A stretch of DNA of 64,000 bases from SURF-21 sp964529285. Lineage in GTDB: Bacteria > Actinomycetota > Geothermincolia > Geothermincolales > RBG-13-55-18. Shown here piece after piece: positions 43,681-52,313 of this stretch. The position numbers and the translations under genes are program-made. Numbering within the stretch: position 1 is the stretch's first letter; every line of letters begins with the position of its first letter. The notes beneath the pieces were generated by a model. The model ran no database searches. It saw nothing but the letters and a program-made list of their open reading frames with translations, and was not told the origin of the DNA. The stretch is from positions 1 to 64,000 of the forward strand of contig CAZGWK010000012.1 in assembly GCA_964529285.1 (NCBI GenBank), read 5' to 3'.

Positions 43681-44454
43681 TTGGCCGGCGGTCCTTCCAT
43701 AGAACCCGAGTCCACGCTACCGCGCATCACCGCGTTCATCCGCGACCGCATGGAGGAAGCGGAAAAGTCGCGCCTGGTTGTCGGGCTGTCCGGCGGGCTC
43801 GATTCGGCTGTCTCTTCTTACCTGGCGGTGCGCGCCCTGGGCAGCGAGAGTCTCACCGCCTTCCTCATGCCCTACCAGACCACGGCTCCGCAGAGTACGG
43901 AAGATGCGCGGCTGGTGACCTCGGAGCTGGGCATCGCGCACGCGATCATAGATATCACTCCCCTGGTGGACGCCTACTTCGAGCGCTTCCCAGACGCCGA
44001 CCGCAAGCGGCGCGGCAACTTCATGGCCCGCACGCGCATGGCCGTCCTCTACGACCAGTCGGCGGCGCTGGACGCCCTGGTCCTGGGCACCGGGAACCGC
44101 ACCGAGGCCCTGTTGGGATACACCACGCTGTGGGGGGACATGGCCTGCGCCTTTACGCCGCTGGGCGACCTGTACAAGACGCAGGTGCGCCAGCTGGCCG
44201 AGTATCTGGGCGTGCCGGAGCGCATCATCGCCAAGCCGCCCTCCGCGGACCTCTGGCAGGGCCAGACCGACGAGGGCGAGATGGGCATCACCTACGAAGA
44301 GGCGGACCGCCTCCTCTATAACCTCGTCGACCTGGGCTTGAGCGATGAGGACCTGGAACGGGAGGGATTCTCTCCCGCGTTCATCCATAAAATAAGGGAC
44401 ATGATGGAATCGTCCTCCTTTAAGCGCTGCATGCCCCCCTCCTGCAACCTCTAA
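43681..44454 (+). CDS. nadE: NAD+ synthetase, ammonia-dependent
   Basis: This 257-residue protein converts nicotinate adenine dinucleotide to NAD+. The PP-loop is in RLVVGLSGGLDSAVSSYLAV. ATP/NaAD-binding segments are GNFMARTRMAVLYDQSAALD, LVLGTGNRTEALLGYTTLWG and FTPLGDLYKTQVRQLAEYLG. There is no glutaminase domain. The TTG start is used because AGGAGGTG lies five bases upstream and an in-frame extension of 51 codons has no family similarity. The stop is directly followed by a REP. Confidence 0.93.
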   Translation: MAGGPSIEPESTLPRITAFIRDRMEEAEKSRLVVGLSGGLDSAVSSYLAVRALGSESLTAFLMPYQTTAPQSTEDARLVTSELGIAHAIIDITPLVDAYFERFPDADRKRRGNFMARTRMAVLYDQSAALDALVLGTGNRTEALLGYTTLWGDMACAFTPLGDLYKTQVRQLAEYLGVPERIIAKPPSADLWQGQTDEGEMGITYEEADRLLYNLVDLGLSDEDLEREGFSPAFIHKIRDMMESSSFKRCMPPSCNL

Positions 44455-44490
44455 TGTCCCGATCATGGGGTCAGCCCCGGACATGGGACA
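44455..44490 (+). repeat. 36-bp REP, copy 5
   Basis: Begins on the base after the nadE stop; sense orientation. Part of it (44622-44646) reappears after the N gap. Confidence 0.9.
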
Positions 44491-44521
44491 TATTCTTAAA
44501 CGACTTGCCGGCATCATCCCC

Positions 44522-44621
44522 NNNNNNNNNNNNNNNNNNNNNNNNNNNNNNNNNNNNNNNNNNNNNNNNNNNNNNNNNNNNNNNNNNNNNNNNNNNNNNN
44601 NNNNNNNNNNNNNNNNNNNNN
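44522..44621. other. 100-N assembly gap, probably spurious
   Basis: The 55 bases 44467-44521 (from GGGGTCAG in the REP to CATCATCCCC) are repeated exactly at 44622-44676. Collapsing them joins the nadE-glycosyltransferase spacer without loss, so this looks like an unmerged contig overlap. Confidence 0.8.
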
Positions 44622-44690
44622 GGGGTCAGCCCCGGACATGGGACATATTCTTAAACGACTTGCCGGCATCATCCCCTCTATAATGGTCTC

Positions 44691-45845
44691 ATGGCGCGAA
44701 AACCGAAAAGACTGAAGATCCTCGAGGTATGCAACCTGGACCGCTTTGCAGCATCCCCCTATATGCTGCCGCTCTTCCGCGGGCTGGTCGAACGAGGACA
44801 CGAGGTGCACGTGGCCTGCAGGGTGACCTCGTTCGCGAAAGTGTTGGGCGAGGCCGGTATCGAGCTACACGATATTCCCATTACGCGCAAAGTAACACCC
44901 ATCGCAGACATAAAAACCTACCGCCGCCTGAAGTCTCTCATACGTGAAGGGGGTTACGACCTCGTGCACACCCACAATCCCAAGGACGGCATATTGGGCC
45001 GGGCCGCCGCCTGGAGACTCTCCGTGCCCGCCGTGGTGCATACCTGCAACGGCTTCTATTTCTCCTACCGTTCCTCGCGGCTGAAGAGGCGGCTGGTCCT
45101 CAAGGCAGAGCGCTTCGCCGCAAAGAGGTGCCACCTGGTCATCTTCGTAAACAGCGACGACCTGGCCCTTGCGGCGGCGAAGAAGGTGGTGGGGACGCGC
45201 AAGGCCAGGCTCATCTATAACGGAGTCGACCTGGAGCGATTCGGACCCGGCGATGACGACGTCCTGCGGGAAGAGCTCGGCATACCCCGGGGAGCCACGC
45301 TTCTCGGATACATCGGTGAGATCAAACGCAAAAGGAACCTGGACGTGCTGGTGCGGGCTGCCGCACGACTGCAGCCGGTGCATCCCGACCTGTACCTCGT
45401 ACTGGTGGGCGACTCGTCCCTGGAGCCGGACGAACCGGAGCGCCTCGCGAAGCTGGCCGCCGAGCTTGCGCCCGCCCTGGCGGGACGGCTTATCTTCACC
45501 GGGTACCGTTTCGATCCGGAGCGCTTCTACCGCATCTTCGACATATACGTACTACCATCCACGCGGGAGGGTTTCGGAGTGACGCTCATAGAAGCCATGG
45601 CCTGCGGTGTCCCGGTCGTCGCCTGCCGGGTGCGCGGCCCGAAGGAGATCGTGGACGATGGGAACGACGGCATCCTGGTGCGTGACCGCGACCCTTGCGA
45701 GCTCGCGGACGCCCTGTCCTTCTACCTGAAGGCCCCCGAGGCGGTGAGCAATCACACCAAGCGGGCGCGTGAGAAGGTCGAAAGGGAGTTCGACCATGCC
45801 ATCATGCGCTCGAAACTCTACGATGAATACTCCCGTTTAACCTGA
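44691..45845 (+). CDS. GT4-family glycosyltransferase
   Basis: This 384-residue GT-B enzyme has N-terminal ILEVCNLDRFAASPYMLPLF and YDLVHTHNPKDGILGRAAAW. The C-terminal domain has LLGYIGEIKRKRNLDVLVRA and the donor motif STREGFGVTLIEAMACGVPV with VACRVRGPKEIV (E-x7-E). The HTHNPK and EGFGVTLIEAMA motifs are typical of the GT4 transferases in capsule and exopolysaccharide loci. It lies near a UDP-HexNAc dehydrogenase and may act in the same pathway. Donor and acceptor unknown. Confidence 0.88.
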   Translation: MARKPKRLKILEVCNLDRFAASPYMLPLFRGLVERGHEVHVACRVTSFAKVLGEAGIELHDIPITRKVTPIADIKTYRRLKSLIREGGYDLVHTHNPKDGILGRAAAWRLSVPAVVHTCNGFYFSYRSSRLKRRLVLKAERFAAKRCHLVIFVNSDDLALAAAKKVVGTRKARLIYNGVDLERFGPGDDDVLREELGIPRGATLLGYIGEIKRKRNLDVLVRAAARLQPVHPDLYLVLVGDSSLEPDEPERLAKLAAELAPALAGRLIFTGYRFDPERFYRIFDIYVLPSTREGFGVTLIEAMACGVPVVACRVRGPKEIVDDGNDGILVRDRDPCELADALSFYLKAPEAVSNHTKRAREKVEREFDHAIMRSKLYDEYSRLT

Positions 45846-45850
45846 CCGCA

Positions 45851-45886
45851 TGTCCCGATCATGGGGTCAGCCCCGGACATGGGACA
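45851..45886 (+). repeat. 36-bp REP, copy 6 (left of RAYT)
   Basis: Starts five bases after the glycosyltransferase stop in sense orientation and overlaps the 3' end of the transposase gene on the other strand, supplying its stop. Confidence 0.92.
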
Positions 45887-46850
45887 AGATTTTTGAGAAT
45901 TCCTCTGTGCATATCGCCATAACCGAGCCGTTCTCCTGTAGTTCTCTCTTCATCCTTGCATATTGATGCGAAACTCCACTTGCGGTGATATCGGTCAAGA
46001 AGCCAGCGATTTCCACATTTGAAGCAGGAGTGAACTCTCTAGCCAGGTAAATAAATGATTTGCGAGCCCGTCTTTGCAGCGACATCTTCTCTCCAACAGG
46101 TCCGGTGAGGCCATTTATGCCATAGTAGAGGCAAACCATGTTGTATAGATCATCAAGCGAGATCTCAATCATCAGGTATTTTAGCCCTGTCGCCTCATTG
46201 GGTTTCGCTTTCTTGGAAAGCATGGACTTGATCTTGATCACGAACTCTTCGCTGCCCAGGATAGCCTGTGCAACGATTTCATCTGTTGGGTAAGGCGGCG
46301 GTTTATCAGACAGAGCTTCAACGAATTCCCGATATCTGGCTCTCGCCTCCCTTGCTTCTGGCCCGAAATACTCGCTCAGCCAATCCCATTTAAGCCATGC
46401 CGAATCCTTTGTGCCGCCGGAATAAATACGATAGCTCGACCACTGATAATCCTGCGGCTTCTTCACGATCCCAGCCTCGACGGGGTTCAGGTGAATATAC
46501 CGGCCTACCGTTAGGAAATATTCTTCCTTTTCGATACATATAGCTTTATAGCGCCCGGCGAAAACATGGCCTATCCAGCCCTTTGCAGCCATATAGCTCC
46601 CATATGAGGAACCGAGGAAATGCATGAACTCCGAGAGGTTTGCCTTTATCGTCTTTATCAAAAGATGGTAGTGTGTGCCGAGGATGCAGTAAGCATAAAC
46701 CTCTACTTCATATCTCTCCGCGCCTTTTTGCAGGAGTTTCAAGAAATATTCTTTTTCATAATCGCATCGATAAAGGAACTCTCCTGCATTGCCTCTGGAG
46801 ATTACGTGGTAGAAAGCGCCTTCGTACTGTATGCGTAATGGTCTAGGCAT
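45867..46850 (-). CDS. REP-associated tyrosine transposase (RAYT, Y1/HUH)
   Basis: This 327-residue Y1-type single-strand transposase has the RAYT opening MPRPLRIQYEGAFYHVISRG, the HUH motif in YCILGTHYHLLIKTIK, and the conserved GRYIHLNPVEAGIVKKPQDY and QWSSYRIY. A C-terminal helix-turn-helix-like extension is present (FLTDITASGVSHQYARMKRE). RAYTs nick REP palindromes and are thought to mobilise them. REPs in opposite orientation flank the gene (45851 and 46926). The last residues SHVRG and the stop are encoded by the left REP. Base composition is visibly more AT-rich than its neighbours, suggesting acquisition. Confidence 0.92.
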   Translation of the reverse strand: MPRPLRIQYEGAFYHVISRGNAGEFLYRCDYEKEYFLKLLQKGAERYEVEVYAYCILGTHYHLLIKTIKANLSEFMHFLGSSYGSYMAAKGWIGHVFAGRYKAICIEKEEYFLTVGRYIHLNPVEAGIVKKPQDYQWSSYRIYSGGTKDSAWLKWDWLSEYFGPEAREARARYREFVEALSDKPPPYPTDEIVAQAILGSEEFVIKIKSMLSKKAKPNEATGLKYLMIEISLDDLYNMVCLYYGINGLTGPVGEKMSLQRRARKSFIYLAREFTPASNVEIAGFLTDITASGVSHQYARMKRELQENGSVMAICTEEFSKILSHVRG

Positions 46851-46857
46851 AATATAT

Positions 46858-46886
46858 ATGTTATATATATTATATTACTATGTCAA
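46858..46886 (-). promoter_or_regulatory. candidate RAYT promoter in AT-rich stretch
   Basis: Minus strand TTGACA (46881-46886), 17 bases, TAACAT (46858-46863). The start codon at 46850 is so close that the message would be nearly leaderless, or another -10 in the TATATAT run is used. Confidence 0.4.
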
Positions 46887-46925
46887 GAGTTAACGTTACC
46901 AACCATATGGTGTCCTGCCAGAGAG

Positions 46926-46961
46926 ATGTCCCATGTCCGGGGCTGACCCCATTATCGGGAC
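46926..46961 (-). repeat. 36-bp REP, copy 7 (right of RAYT)
   Basis: Full copy, inverted relative to copy 6, 75 bases upstream of the RAYT start and 15 bases after the response-regulator stop (sense to the latter). Confidence 0.92.
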
Positions 46962-46976
46962 AGAAATGCCCCGTTA

Positions 46977-47630
46977 TTAGGAGCTGAGGTAGCGCTTCAC
47001 GGCCGCCGTGCGCGAACTCACCCCGAGCTTGCGGAAGATGCCCGAGGCTACCTTCTCCACCGTTTTCGGGGACACGAAAAGGCGCGAGGCGATCTCCTTG
47101 TTGCTTAGCCCCTCGCTCATGAGCGTGAGCACGTCGTACTCGCGCGAGGTCAGGGTGCTCACGGGCGATTCCACCTCGCTGCCCTTCGCTTCCTCCTTGA
47201 ACGACGAAACGATCATGTCCAGTACCTGCGGGCTGAAGGTCTTCTCTCCTTCGCTCGCCCTGCGGATTGCATTGACCAGCTCCGAGCTTGCTACCTTCTT
47301 CAGAAGGTAACCGTCGGCGCCCACCTGCAACGCCCGGTTAATATATTCGTATTCTTCGTACATGGAGAGCATGATCACTTTCATCAGGGGATAGGATGAC
47401 TTCAGCTGCCGGCACACCTCTATGCCCGAAATACCGGGCAGCTTGATATCCAGCACCACTACGTCAGGGATGAGCGCCGCCGCCTTCTCCAGGCACTCGC
47501 TTCCATCGCCAGCCTCGCCGACCACGACGATGTCCACCTGTTTCTCTATCAGCGATGCCAGGCCTTCTCTCAATATCGCGTGGTCGTCTGCGAGTAGGAC
47601 ACGTACCTTGTTTCCGGCTTTATCGATCAT
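46977..47630 (-). CDS. NarL/FixJ-type response regulator
   Basis: This 217-residue regulator has a receiver domain with VRVLLADDHAILREGLASLI, phosphorylation site VVVLDIKLPGISGIEV and the switch-region KKVASSELVNAIR. The LuxR-type helix-turn-helix is LTSREYDVLTLMSEGLSNKE and IASRLFVSPKTVEKVASGIF. It probably receives phosphate from the histidine kinase encoded immediately upstream. The pair lies downstream of the dehydratase operon, which is a plausible but unproven target. Two REPs bracket it. Confidence 0.92.
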   Translation of the reverse strand: MIDKAGNKVRVLLADDHAILREGLASLIEKQVDIVVVGEAGDGSECLEKAAALIPDVVVLDIKLPGISGIEVCRQLKSSYPLMKVIMLSMYEEYEYINRALQVGADGYLLKKVASSELVNAIRRASEGEKTFSPQVLDMIVSSFKEEAKGSEVESPVSTLTSREYDVLTLMSEGLSNKEIASRLFVSPKTVEKVASGIFRKLGVSSRTAAVKRYLSS

Positions 47631-47810
47631 GATCCGTCACCTGCATCTGAAAACACGGCAAGGGCCGTAAAACGTCCGATACGACCCCGGTCTTATTGAC
47701 CCGCATTCATCATATCAAATCCCCAAAGGGCCTATAGCTGGTTTTGCTTATAAATGCATCGTGGTTATTGCCCGGCGCTGACCTTTTGATCGGGATGGCT
47801 CCATGATCGG

Positions 47811-47846
47811 TGTCCCATGTCCGGGGCTGACCCCATTATCGGGACA
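47811..47846 (-). repeat. 36-bp REP, copy 8 (overlaps kinase stop)
   Basis: Sense orientation; encodes the final MSR and stop of the histidine kinase. The 180 bases between it and the response regulator hold no gene. Confidence 0.92.
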
Positions 47847-49500
47847 TTCTTTCATCATTGCGGGGGAGGTGGACGTTTATGGTGACGCCGCGGGCGCAGG
47901 GGATGATGTTGAAGGTGCCTCCTATCTGTTCCGCCCGCTCGCGCATGTTCAGCAGCCCCAGGTGTACGGCCCCGTCGCCGCCCGCCGCTTCCTCGAAGCC
48001 GAGGCCGTCGTCACTCACCACCAGTTCTATGCCCCTGCCGTCGCGGCCGAAGTATACCACCGCCTCCCGCGCATTCGAGTGCTTGATGATGTTGGAGAGC
48101 GCCTCCTGCACGATGCGGTAGAGGTTTATCTTCACTTCCCCCGGCAGGCCGCCTTCCTCGCCGCCGGCCATGAAAGAGAACTCGATGGGGTTGTCGGCGC
48201 TCACCCGCCGCACCAGGTTGCGCAGGGCCTCGGTGAGCCCCAGGTCGTCCAGCACCGGGGGGTGAAGCGATGCCGAGAGGTCGTGCAGCTGTTTGAGCAC
48301 CGAGGATATTGACGACGACGCGGACTCGATCAGCCGGCGCACTCCTTCCGGCGCTTCCCCCTCTACCAGCGCCAGCTCCAGGTTGACCAGGGCGCTGGTC
48401 AGGTTCTGCCCCGTATCGTCGTGCAGGTCCCGGGCCACTGAGGCTTTTTCCCTCTCCTGTATCTCCAGGATGGACTGGAAGAGCGCCTTCAGCTCCACGT
48501 TCTTGCGCCATAACGCATGAGTGAGCGCGGCGTTCTCGTCTATCTGTGCCGAAAGGAGATACTGCTTGAAGCTCATCTCCGTAACCACCCTGGCGATGGC
48601 GTTGACCACCGAGAGCAGGAACTCCACCTCTTCGATGTTCACGTGGCGCACCAGGTGCAGGGACGCAAGCAGCGGCTCGGGGTCGACCCCTAGCTCCTCC
48701 GCCAGCCTGCGGTATTTATCGGGCTCGGCGGGCTCCATGAGCGACGCGTCCCCACTTATCATCCCCACCATCTCCCCGCCCAGGATGAGCGGGGCGTCGA
48801 AGCAGACGAACCCCGCGTGGCAGATGCGCACCTTGGGCTGCATGGTCTTCCTCAACTCCGTCAATCCCTCTATGGCAGAGCCGTAGCAGCGCATCACGCC
48901 TTCCAGGGAATCGATGATCAGCTTACAGTGCTCCCCGCCGGCGACGCTGACCACCACCGGCATGCTGTTCATGTCCAGGACCCACAGGCGCACGCCGGTG
49001 ATGCGGGCCAGCTCGTCCACCAGCTCCTGCAGGTACTTTACGTCCAGGATCTCGCTGAAGGCGATGTCCCGCAATTTCAGCGGGCTGATGAGCTCGGAAT
49101 AGCCGGAGGGTGCGGAGAGGATGCCTATCTCCTGCAGGAAAAGTCCCACCCCCATCGTCCACAGGTCCATAAAGGAACGGATCATGTCCAGGCGCAGCCT
49201 GTCTTCCCGCGCAAGGGACAGGAACAGCTCGCCGAACTCCTCGGCGCTGCCCACCTCGAAGAACCCCTGGAGGTCTTCGACATCGGCGAAGTAGATCTCG
49301 AAAAGCGGCTTTGCCTCATCGGGATCTATGAGGAGAACGTCGCCGTTTCGCTTCTCACCAGCGGCGCACCCTCCCGGGGCCCGCATCCTCAGCACCGCCC
49401 CGTCGTTCAGGAGGTCGAGCGCCGAACGTATCGGACTTTCCTTGCTGATGAACAGCGTATCGGCAAGCTCCTCGAGGAGTCCCTGCACATCTCGCGCCAT
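47836..49500 (-). CDS. PocR-domain sensor histidine kinase (HPK7/NarX type)
   Basis: This 554-residue kinase has no membrane helix. Residues about 165-330 form a PocR-like ligand-binding domain (LDVKYLQELVDELARITGVR, EHCKLIIDSLEGVMRCYGSA, RICHAGFVCFDAPLILGGEM). The HisKA_3 helix has ERASVARDLHDDTGQNLTSA with the phospho-accepting His. The HATPase has VVSDDGLGFEEAAGG and HLGLLNMRERAEQIGGTFNI. PocR domains sense small hydrocarbon derivatives such as propanediol in known systems, or occur in anaerobe regulators, and a conserved Cys set is present here. The C-terminus is completed by a REP. It pairs with the response regulator downstream. Confidence 0.88.
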   Translation of the reverse strand: MARDVQGLLEELADTLFISKESPIRSALDLLNDGAVLRMRAPGGCAAGEKRNGDVLLIDPDEAKPLFEIYFADVEDLQGFFEVGSAEEFGELFLSLAREDRLRLDMIRSFMDLWTMGVGLFLQEIGILSAPSGYSELISPLKLRDIAFSEILDVKYLQELVDELARITGVRLWVLDMNSMPVVVSVAGGEHCKLIIDSLEGVMRCYGSAIEGLTELRKTMQPKVRICHAGFVCFDAPLILGGEMVGMISGDASLMEPAEPDKYRRLAEELGVDPEPLLASLHLVRHVNIEEVEFLLSVVNAIARVVTEMSFKQYLLSAQIDENAALTHALWRKNVELKALFQSILEIQEREKASVARDLHDDTGQNLTSALVNLELALVEGEAPEGVRRLIESASSSISSVLKQLHDLSASLHPPVLDDLGLTEALRNLVRRVSADNPIEFSFMAGGEEGGLPGEVKINLYRIVQEALSNIIKHSNAREAVVYFGRDGRGIELVVSDDGLGFEEAAGGDGAVHLGLLNMRERAEQIGGTFNIIPCARGVTINVHLPRNDERMSR

Positions 49501-49580
49501 TGCGCATCACATCCCCTTATTACCGTCCAGGCCTTAATTATAGGAATAGTAGGGTCAGACGTTCAATCGACATATTCTCA

Positions 49581-49616
49581 TGTCCCGATCATGGGGTCAG
49601 CCCCGGAAATGGGACA
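49581..49616 (+). repeat. 36-bp REP, copy 9 (one-base variant)
   Basis: CCCCGGAAATGGGACA replaces CCCCGGACATGGGACA. It lies in the 430-base gap between the kinase and the dehydratase genes, antisense to both. This gap also has GGGTTACATCTTCCATG in direct duplicate near 49720. Confidence 0.9.
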
Positions 49617-49892
49617 CGATCATCTCAATCATTATGGCAGAGACACAAGTCAGCCTCCGAAGACAAGGGGGCACGCCAACCCTCCTCCATGGTGTCACAC
49701 TCAACTGGGTTACATCTTCCATGGGGTTACATCTTCCATGCAAGCTTCCGTGGAGGAGCCGGACGTATTGAGGTTACCACGGCGCTTGCAGCGCCTCGCC
49801 ATGACGTTATAGAGAGTGACGCTCATAGGAAAAGTAGAGAGGTCATGCCCCTAGAGGAGCGCATACAGAGGAAGCCGAAGGAGAAAAACCAA

Positions 49893-49910
49893 GGCCCGAG
49901 TTGCCGGGCC
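49893..49910 (-). terminator. terminator of the dehydratase operon
   Basis: Minus strand GGCCCG-GCAACT-CGGGCC followed by TTGGTTTTTC, 20 bases beyond the stop of the last dehydratase-type gene. It separates the operon from the kinase pair. Confidence 0.7.
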
Positions 49911-49930
49911 GGTCTGCGGGCCGAACCCGC

Positions 49931-51334
49931 CTAACCTACCTGCTTGGCGGGGGTGGTCCTTTTCTTCTTCAGCACGTTGCTCACGAACTCGTCGATCTGC
50001 TCGTCGATCGCGCTCATGGGGGTCATGCGCCTTATCCAGGAATCACCCTGCAGCATGAGGGTGGGGATCCTGGAACGCTTCATGATCTCGCTGCGCACCA
50101 TGGAGAAAACGCTCCAGGTCTGCTTGCAGGAGTGGTGTCCGCAGTAGATGCAGGCGTCTGCGTCGAGCTGGGAGGTCCAGTAAGCGATGTCGTCCGTCCA
50201 CTGGGCGGACATGGACTGCGCCCCTACCTGGCGGGTCATGGCGTAATCCCAACACGTGTCGGCCAGGCCGTCGATCATGCTGTCCTTGGAAGACGTGTCG
50301 ACCGGCTGGAAGAAAAAGGAACCTAACAGGTCTCCCAGAACGGTGATGCCCCGCTCCTCCATGCGGTTGAAGAAGCCGTACCAGTCCCAGTAGTAATAGG
50401 TGTAGATCCAGAAACAACGGGCGACCTCTTCATCGGCAGGGTAGAGCCCCTTATCCAGCCGCTCTTTCACCGTGTCTATCATGATCTTCATGATGTCTAT
50501 GGCCGTGTCCGTTCCCCACAGGGCATAACGGACGCCGTATGCGTACAGGGTGAAGAGGTTGGGGCACGGATTGGGGCGTATCTTGCGCAGCTCCCAGAGG
50601 TCGTAGTAGAGGTCGTTGGCCTGGTTCGCCTTGCTCAGGACTTCGCGCATCCTGTCCTCGTTGATCTCCTCCCCCAGGAACTCCTCCATGTCCTTTACGA
50701 GCTGGCGGAAGTAGACGCGGTAGGCTTTGCGTCCCCGCGGCGAGTCGTCGACTGGCTTGTCCAGGATGAACTGCGGCACACCTATATAGCGCGCCACGAA
50801 CTCATGTATCTTGGAGTTGGCGTCGCAGCTGCCGGGCGCGGCCGAGATTACCGCGTCGGGCTCGAAATCGGCTTGCGTGAGGGCGGAGCCCAGCTCGATG
50901 GTGTTGGACGAACACAGGTAGTCCGGCAGGCCCAGTCCCATGGCGAAATCCCAGTACCTTTCGCCCTGACCCTCCAGCGCGGCCACTCCGGCAACCGTGA
51001 GCACCTCGCTGGTAAGGGGGTATGCGTTGCCGAAACAATAGACGAACTCGGGGGGGAAATTGAAGGGGACGAGGACGATCTTCTTTCCCTGGGCCTTGGC
51101 CTGCATGGCGCCGTCAAACCATGCCTGGAAACCCTTGAGGAAAGCGATGCCGGCCTTGCGTATGCGCGGCGCCAGAATCGCGCCTATAGTGGAGGACATG
51201 TCTTCGGGGAGCAGGTGCAGGATGCCCTTCGCCTCCTCGTCGCTCATGTCGTCTGGAAAGCATTTCAACAGCCCGAAGATCTCGGACGCCCGGTTAACCA
51301 GCCCCTCGTATTCCTTCGCCGCTTTTTCTGCCAT
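49931..51334 (-). CDS. 2-hydroxyacyl-CoA dehydratase / benzoyl-CoA reductase-type subunit (HgdB/BcrB-like), copy A
   Basis: This 467-residue soluble protein belongs to the HgdB/BcrB/BcrC superfamily, whose members bind a [4Fe-4S] cluster and CoA substrate. Visible: KKIVLVPFNFPPEFVYCFGN, GLPDYLCSSNTIELGSAL, GSCDANSKIHEFVARYIGVP, ADACIYCGHHSCKQTWSVFS, and a C-terminal LMLQGDSWIRRMTPMSAIDE. It is about 90 residues longer than classical HgdB. It is a paralogue of the gene at 53165 over its whole length. It is the last gene of the operon. The reaction (dehydration or ring reduction) cannot be decided from sequence. Confidence 0.85.
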   Translation of the reverse strand: MAEKAAKEYEGLVNRASEIFGLLKCFPDDMSDEEAKGILHLLPEDMSSTIGAILAPRIRKAGIAFLKGFQAWFDGAMQAKAQGKKIVLVPFNFPPEFVYCFGNAYPLTSEVLTVAGVAALEGQGERYWDFAMGLGLPDYLCSSNTIELGSALTQADFEPDAVISAAPGSCDANSKIHEFVARYIGVPQFILDKPVDDSPRGRKAYRVYFRQLVKDMEEFLGEEINEDRMREVLSKANQANDLYYDLWELRKIRPNPCPNLFTLYAYGVRYALWGTDTAIDIMKIMIDTVKERLDKGLYPADEEVARCFWIYTYYYWDWYGFFNRMEERGITVLGDLLGSFFFQPVDTSSKDSMIDGLADTCWDYAMTRQVGAQSMSAQWTDDIAYWTSQLDADACIYCGHHSCKQTWSVFSMVRSEIMKRSRIPTLMLQGDSWIRRMTPMSAIDEQIDEFVSNVLKKKRTTPAKQVG

Positions 51335-51495
51335 GTGTGCTACTCCTTATCCTCCCTCTCTAACCTGCAAAAGGTCTTCGTCCGTTGATCGCTATTCCTG
51401 TGGCCGCCTTCACTTGCCGCCCTCACCTGTTGATCGCATGCTTGCGGTTTTTTTCATACCGGGAAAATCTCTATATCCCACCCGCTGCGTGGTTA

Positions 51496-51531
51496 TGTCC
51501 CATGTCCGGGGCTGACCCCATAATCGGGACA
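51496..51531 (-). repeat. 36-bp REP, copy 10
   Basis: Full copy, sense, nine bases after the stop of the 51540 activator gene. Confidence 0.9.
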
Positions 51532-51539
51532 AAGCAACC

Positions 51540-52310
51540 TCAGGCTTCCTCGGCGGACATGGCGGCGCCGATGGCGCATGCCAGCTGCGGGTCGAAGGGA
51601 AAGGTGTGGTAATCACCTCTTATCTTCTCCCTCGCCGGCCCCGCCACCGACTCGTACTTGGCGACCCCGCCGGTCAGCGTGTAATCGTCCTGGAAGCCGA
51701 ACTTCAGCGCCTGCGATATCATTATCTTAGCCACGGATTCGCATATCCCCGCCATGATATCCGCCGCTTCCTTCCCATCGTTCACGTGGGTGATGACCTC
51801 GCTCTCCACGAAGACCCCGCACTGCGAGCTCACCGCCACCTTGTTCGTGGACCGCGCCGCTACCGCGTCCAGCTCGCCTGCCCCGTAGCCCAGGGCCGCT
51901 CCCATCACGGTGAGGAACTTCCCCGATCCCGAGGCGCACTTGTCGTTGCGCATGAAGTCCACCACGCCGCCGTCCTCGTCCAGGAGGATGGAGGTTACGC
52001 TCTGACCGCCCACGTCCAGCACCAGGCTCGCCTGCGGCACCAGGCGGCTCACCGCCTCGCAGATACACGAGATGTCGTCGCGCCTCACGTCGCCGAATTC
52101 GACCATATCGGCCCCGCGGCCGGTCACGCCGATACCCGCCAGCTCGTCCCTGGATATCCCCGCCGCCGCCAGCACCCCGTCCACGAGGCTTTCCACTTCC
52201 TCCGCTATGTTGCCGGTGGTATCGATGACCTCCGCCGCCAGCAGCTGGTCATCCTCGACGACCACGGCCTTGGTGTAGAGGCTGCCTATATCGATCCCGA
52301 GGTACTTCAT
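51540..52310 (-). CDS. BcrA/BadF-type ATP-dependent activator (activase), copy 1
   Basis: This 256-residue ASKHA ATPase has phosphate 1 loop YLGIDIGSLYTKAVVVED, cluster cysteines in NDKCASGSGKFLTVMG and SSQCGVFVESEV, and the adenosine motif TLTGGVAKYESVAG. Activators of this family (HgdC, BcrA/D) drive ATP-dependent one-electron transfer from a bridging [4Fe-4S] cluster to the dehydratase or reductase. A second activator gene lies four bases upstream, suggesting a BcrA/BcrD-like heterodimer rather than the HgdC homodimer. Confidence 0.9.
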   Translation of the reverse strand: MKYLGIDIGSLYTKAVVVEDDQLLAAEVIDTTGNIAEEVESLVDGVLAAAGISRDELAGIGVTGRGADMVEFGDVRRDDISCICEAVSRLVPQASLVLDVGGQSVTSILLDEDGGVVDFMRNDKCASGSGKFLTVMGAALGYGAGELDAVAARSTNKVAVSSQCGVFVESEVITHVNDGKEAADIMAGICESVAKIMISQALKFGFQDDYTLTGGVAKYESVAGPAREKIRGDYHTFPFDPQLACAIGAAMSAEEA

Positions 52311-52313
52311 GAA

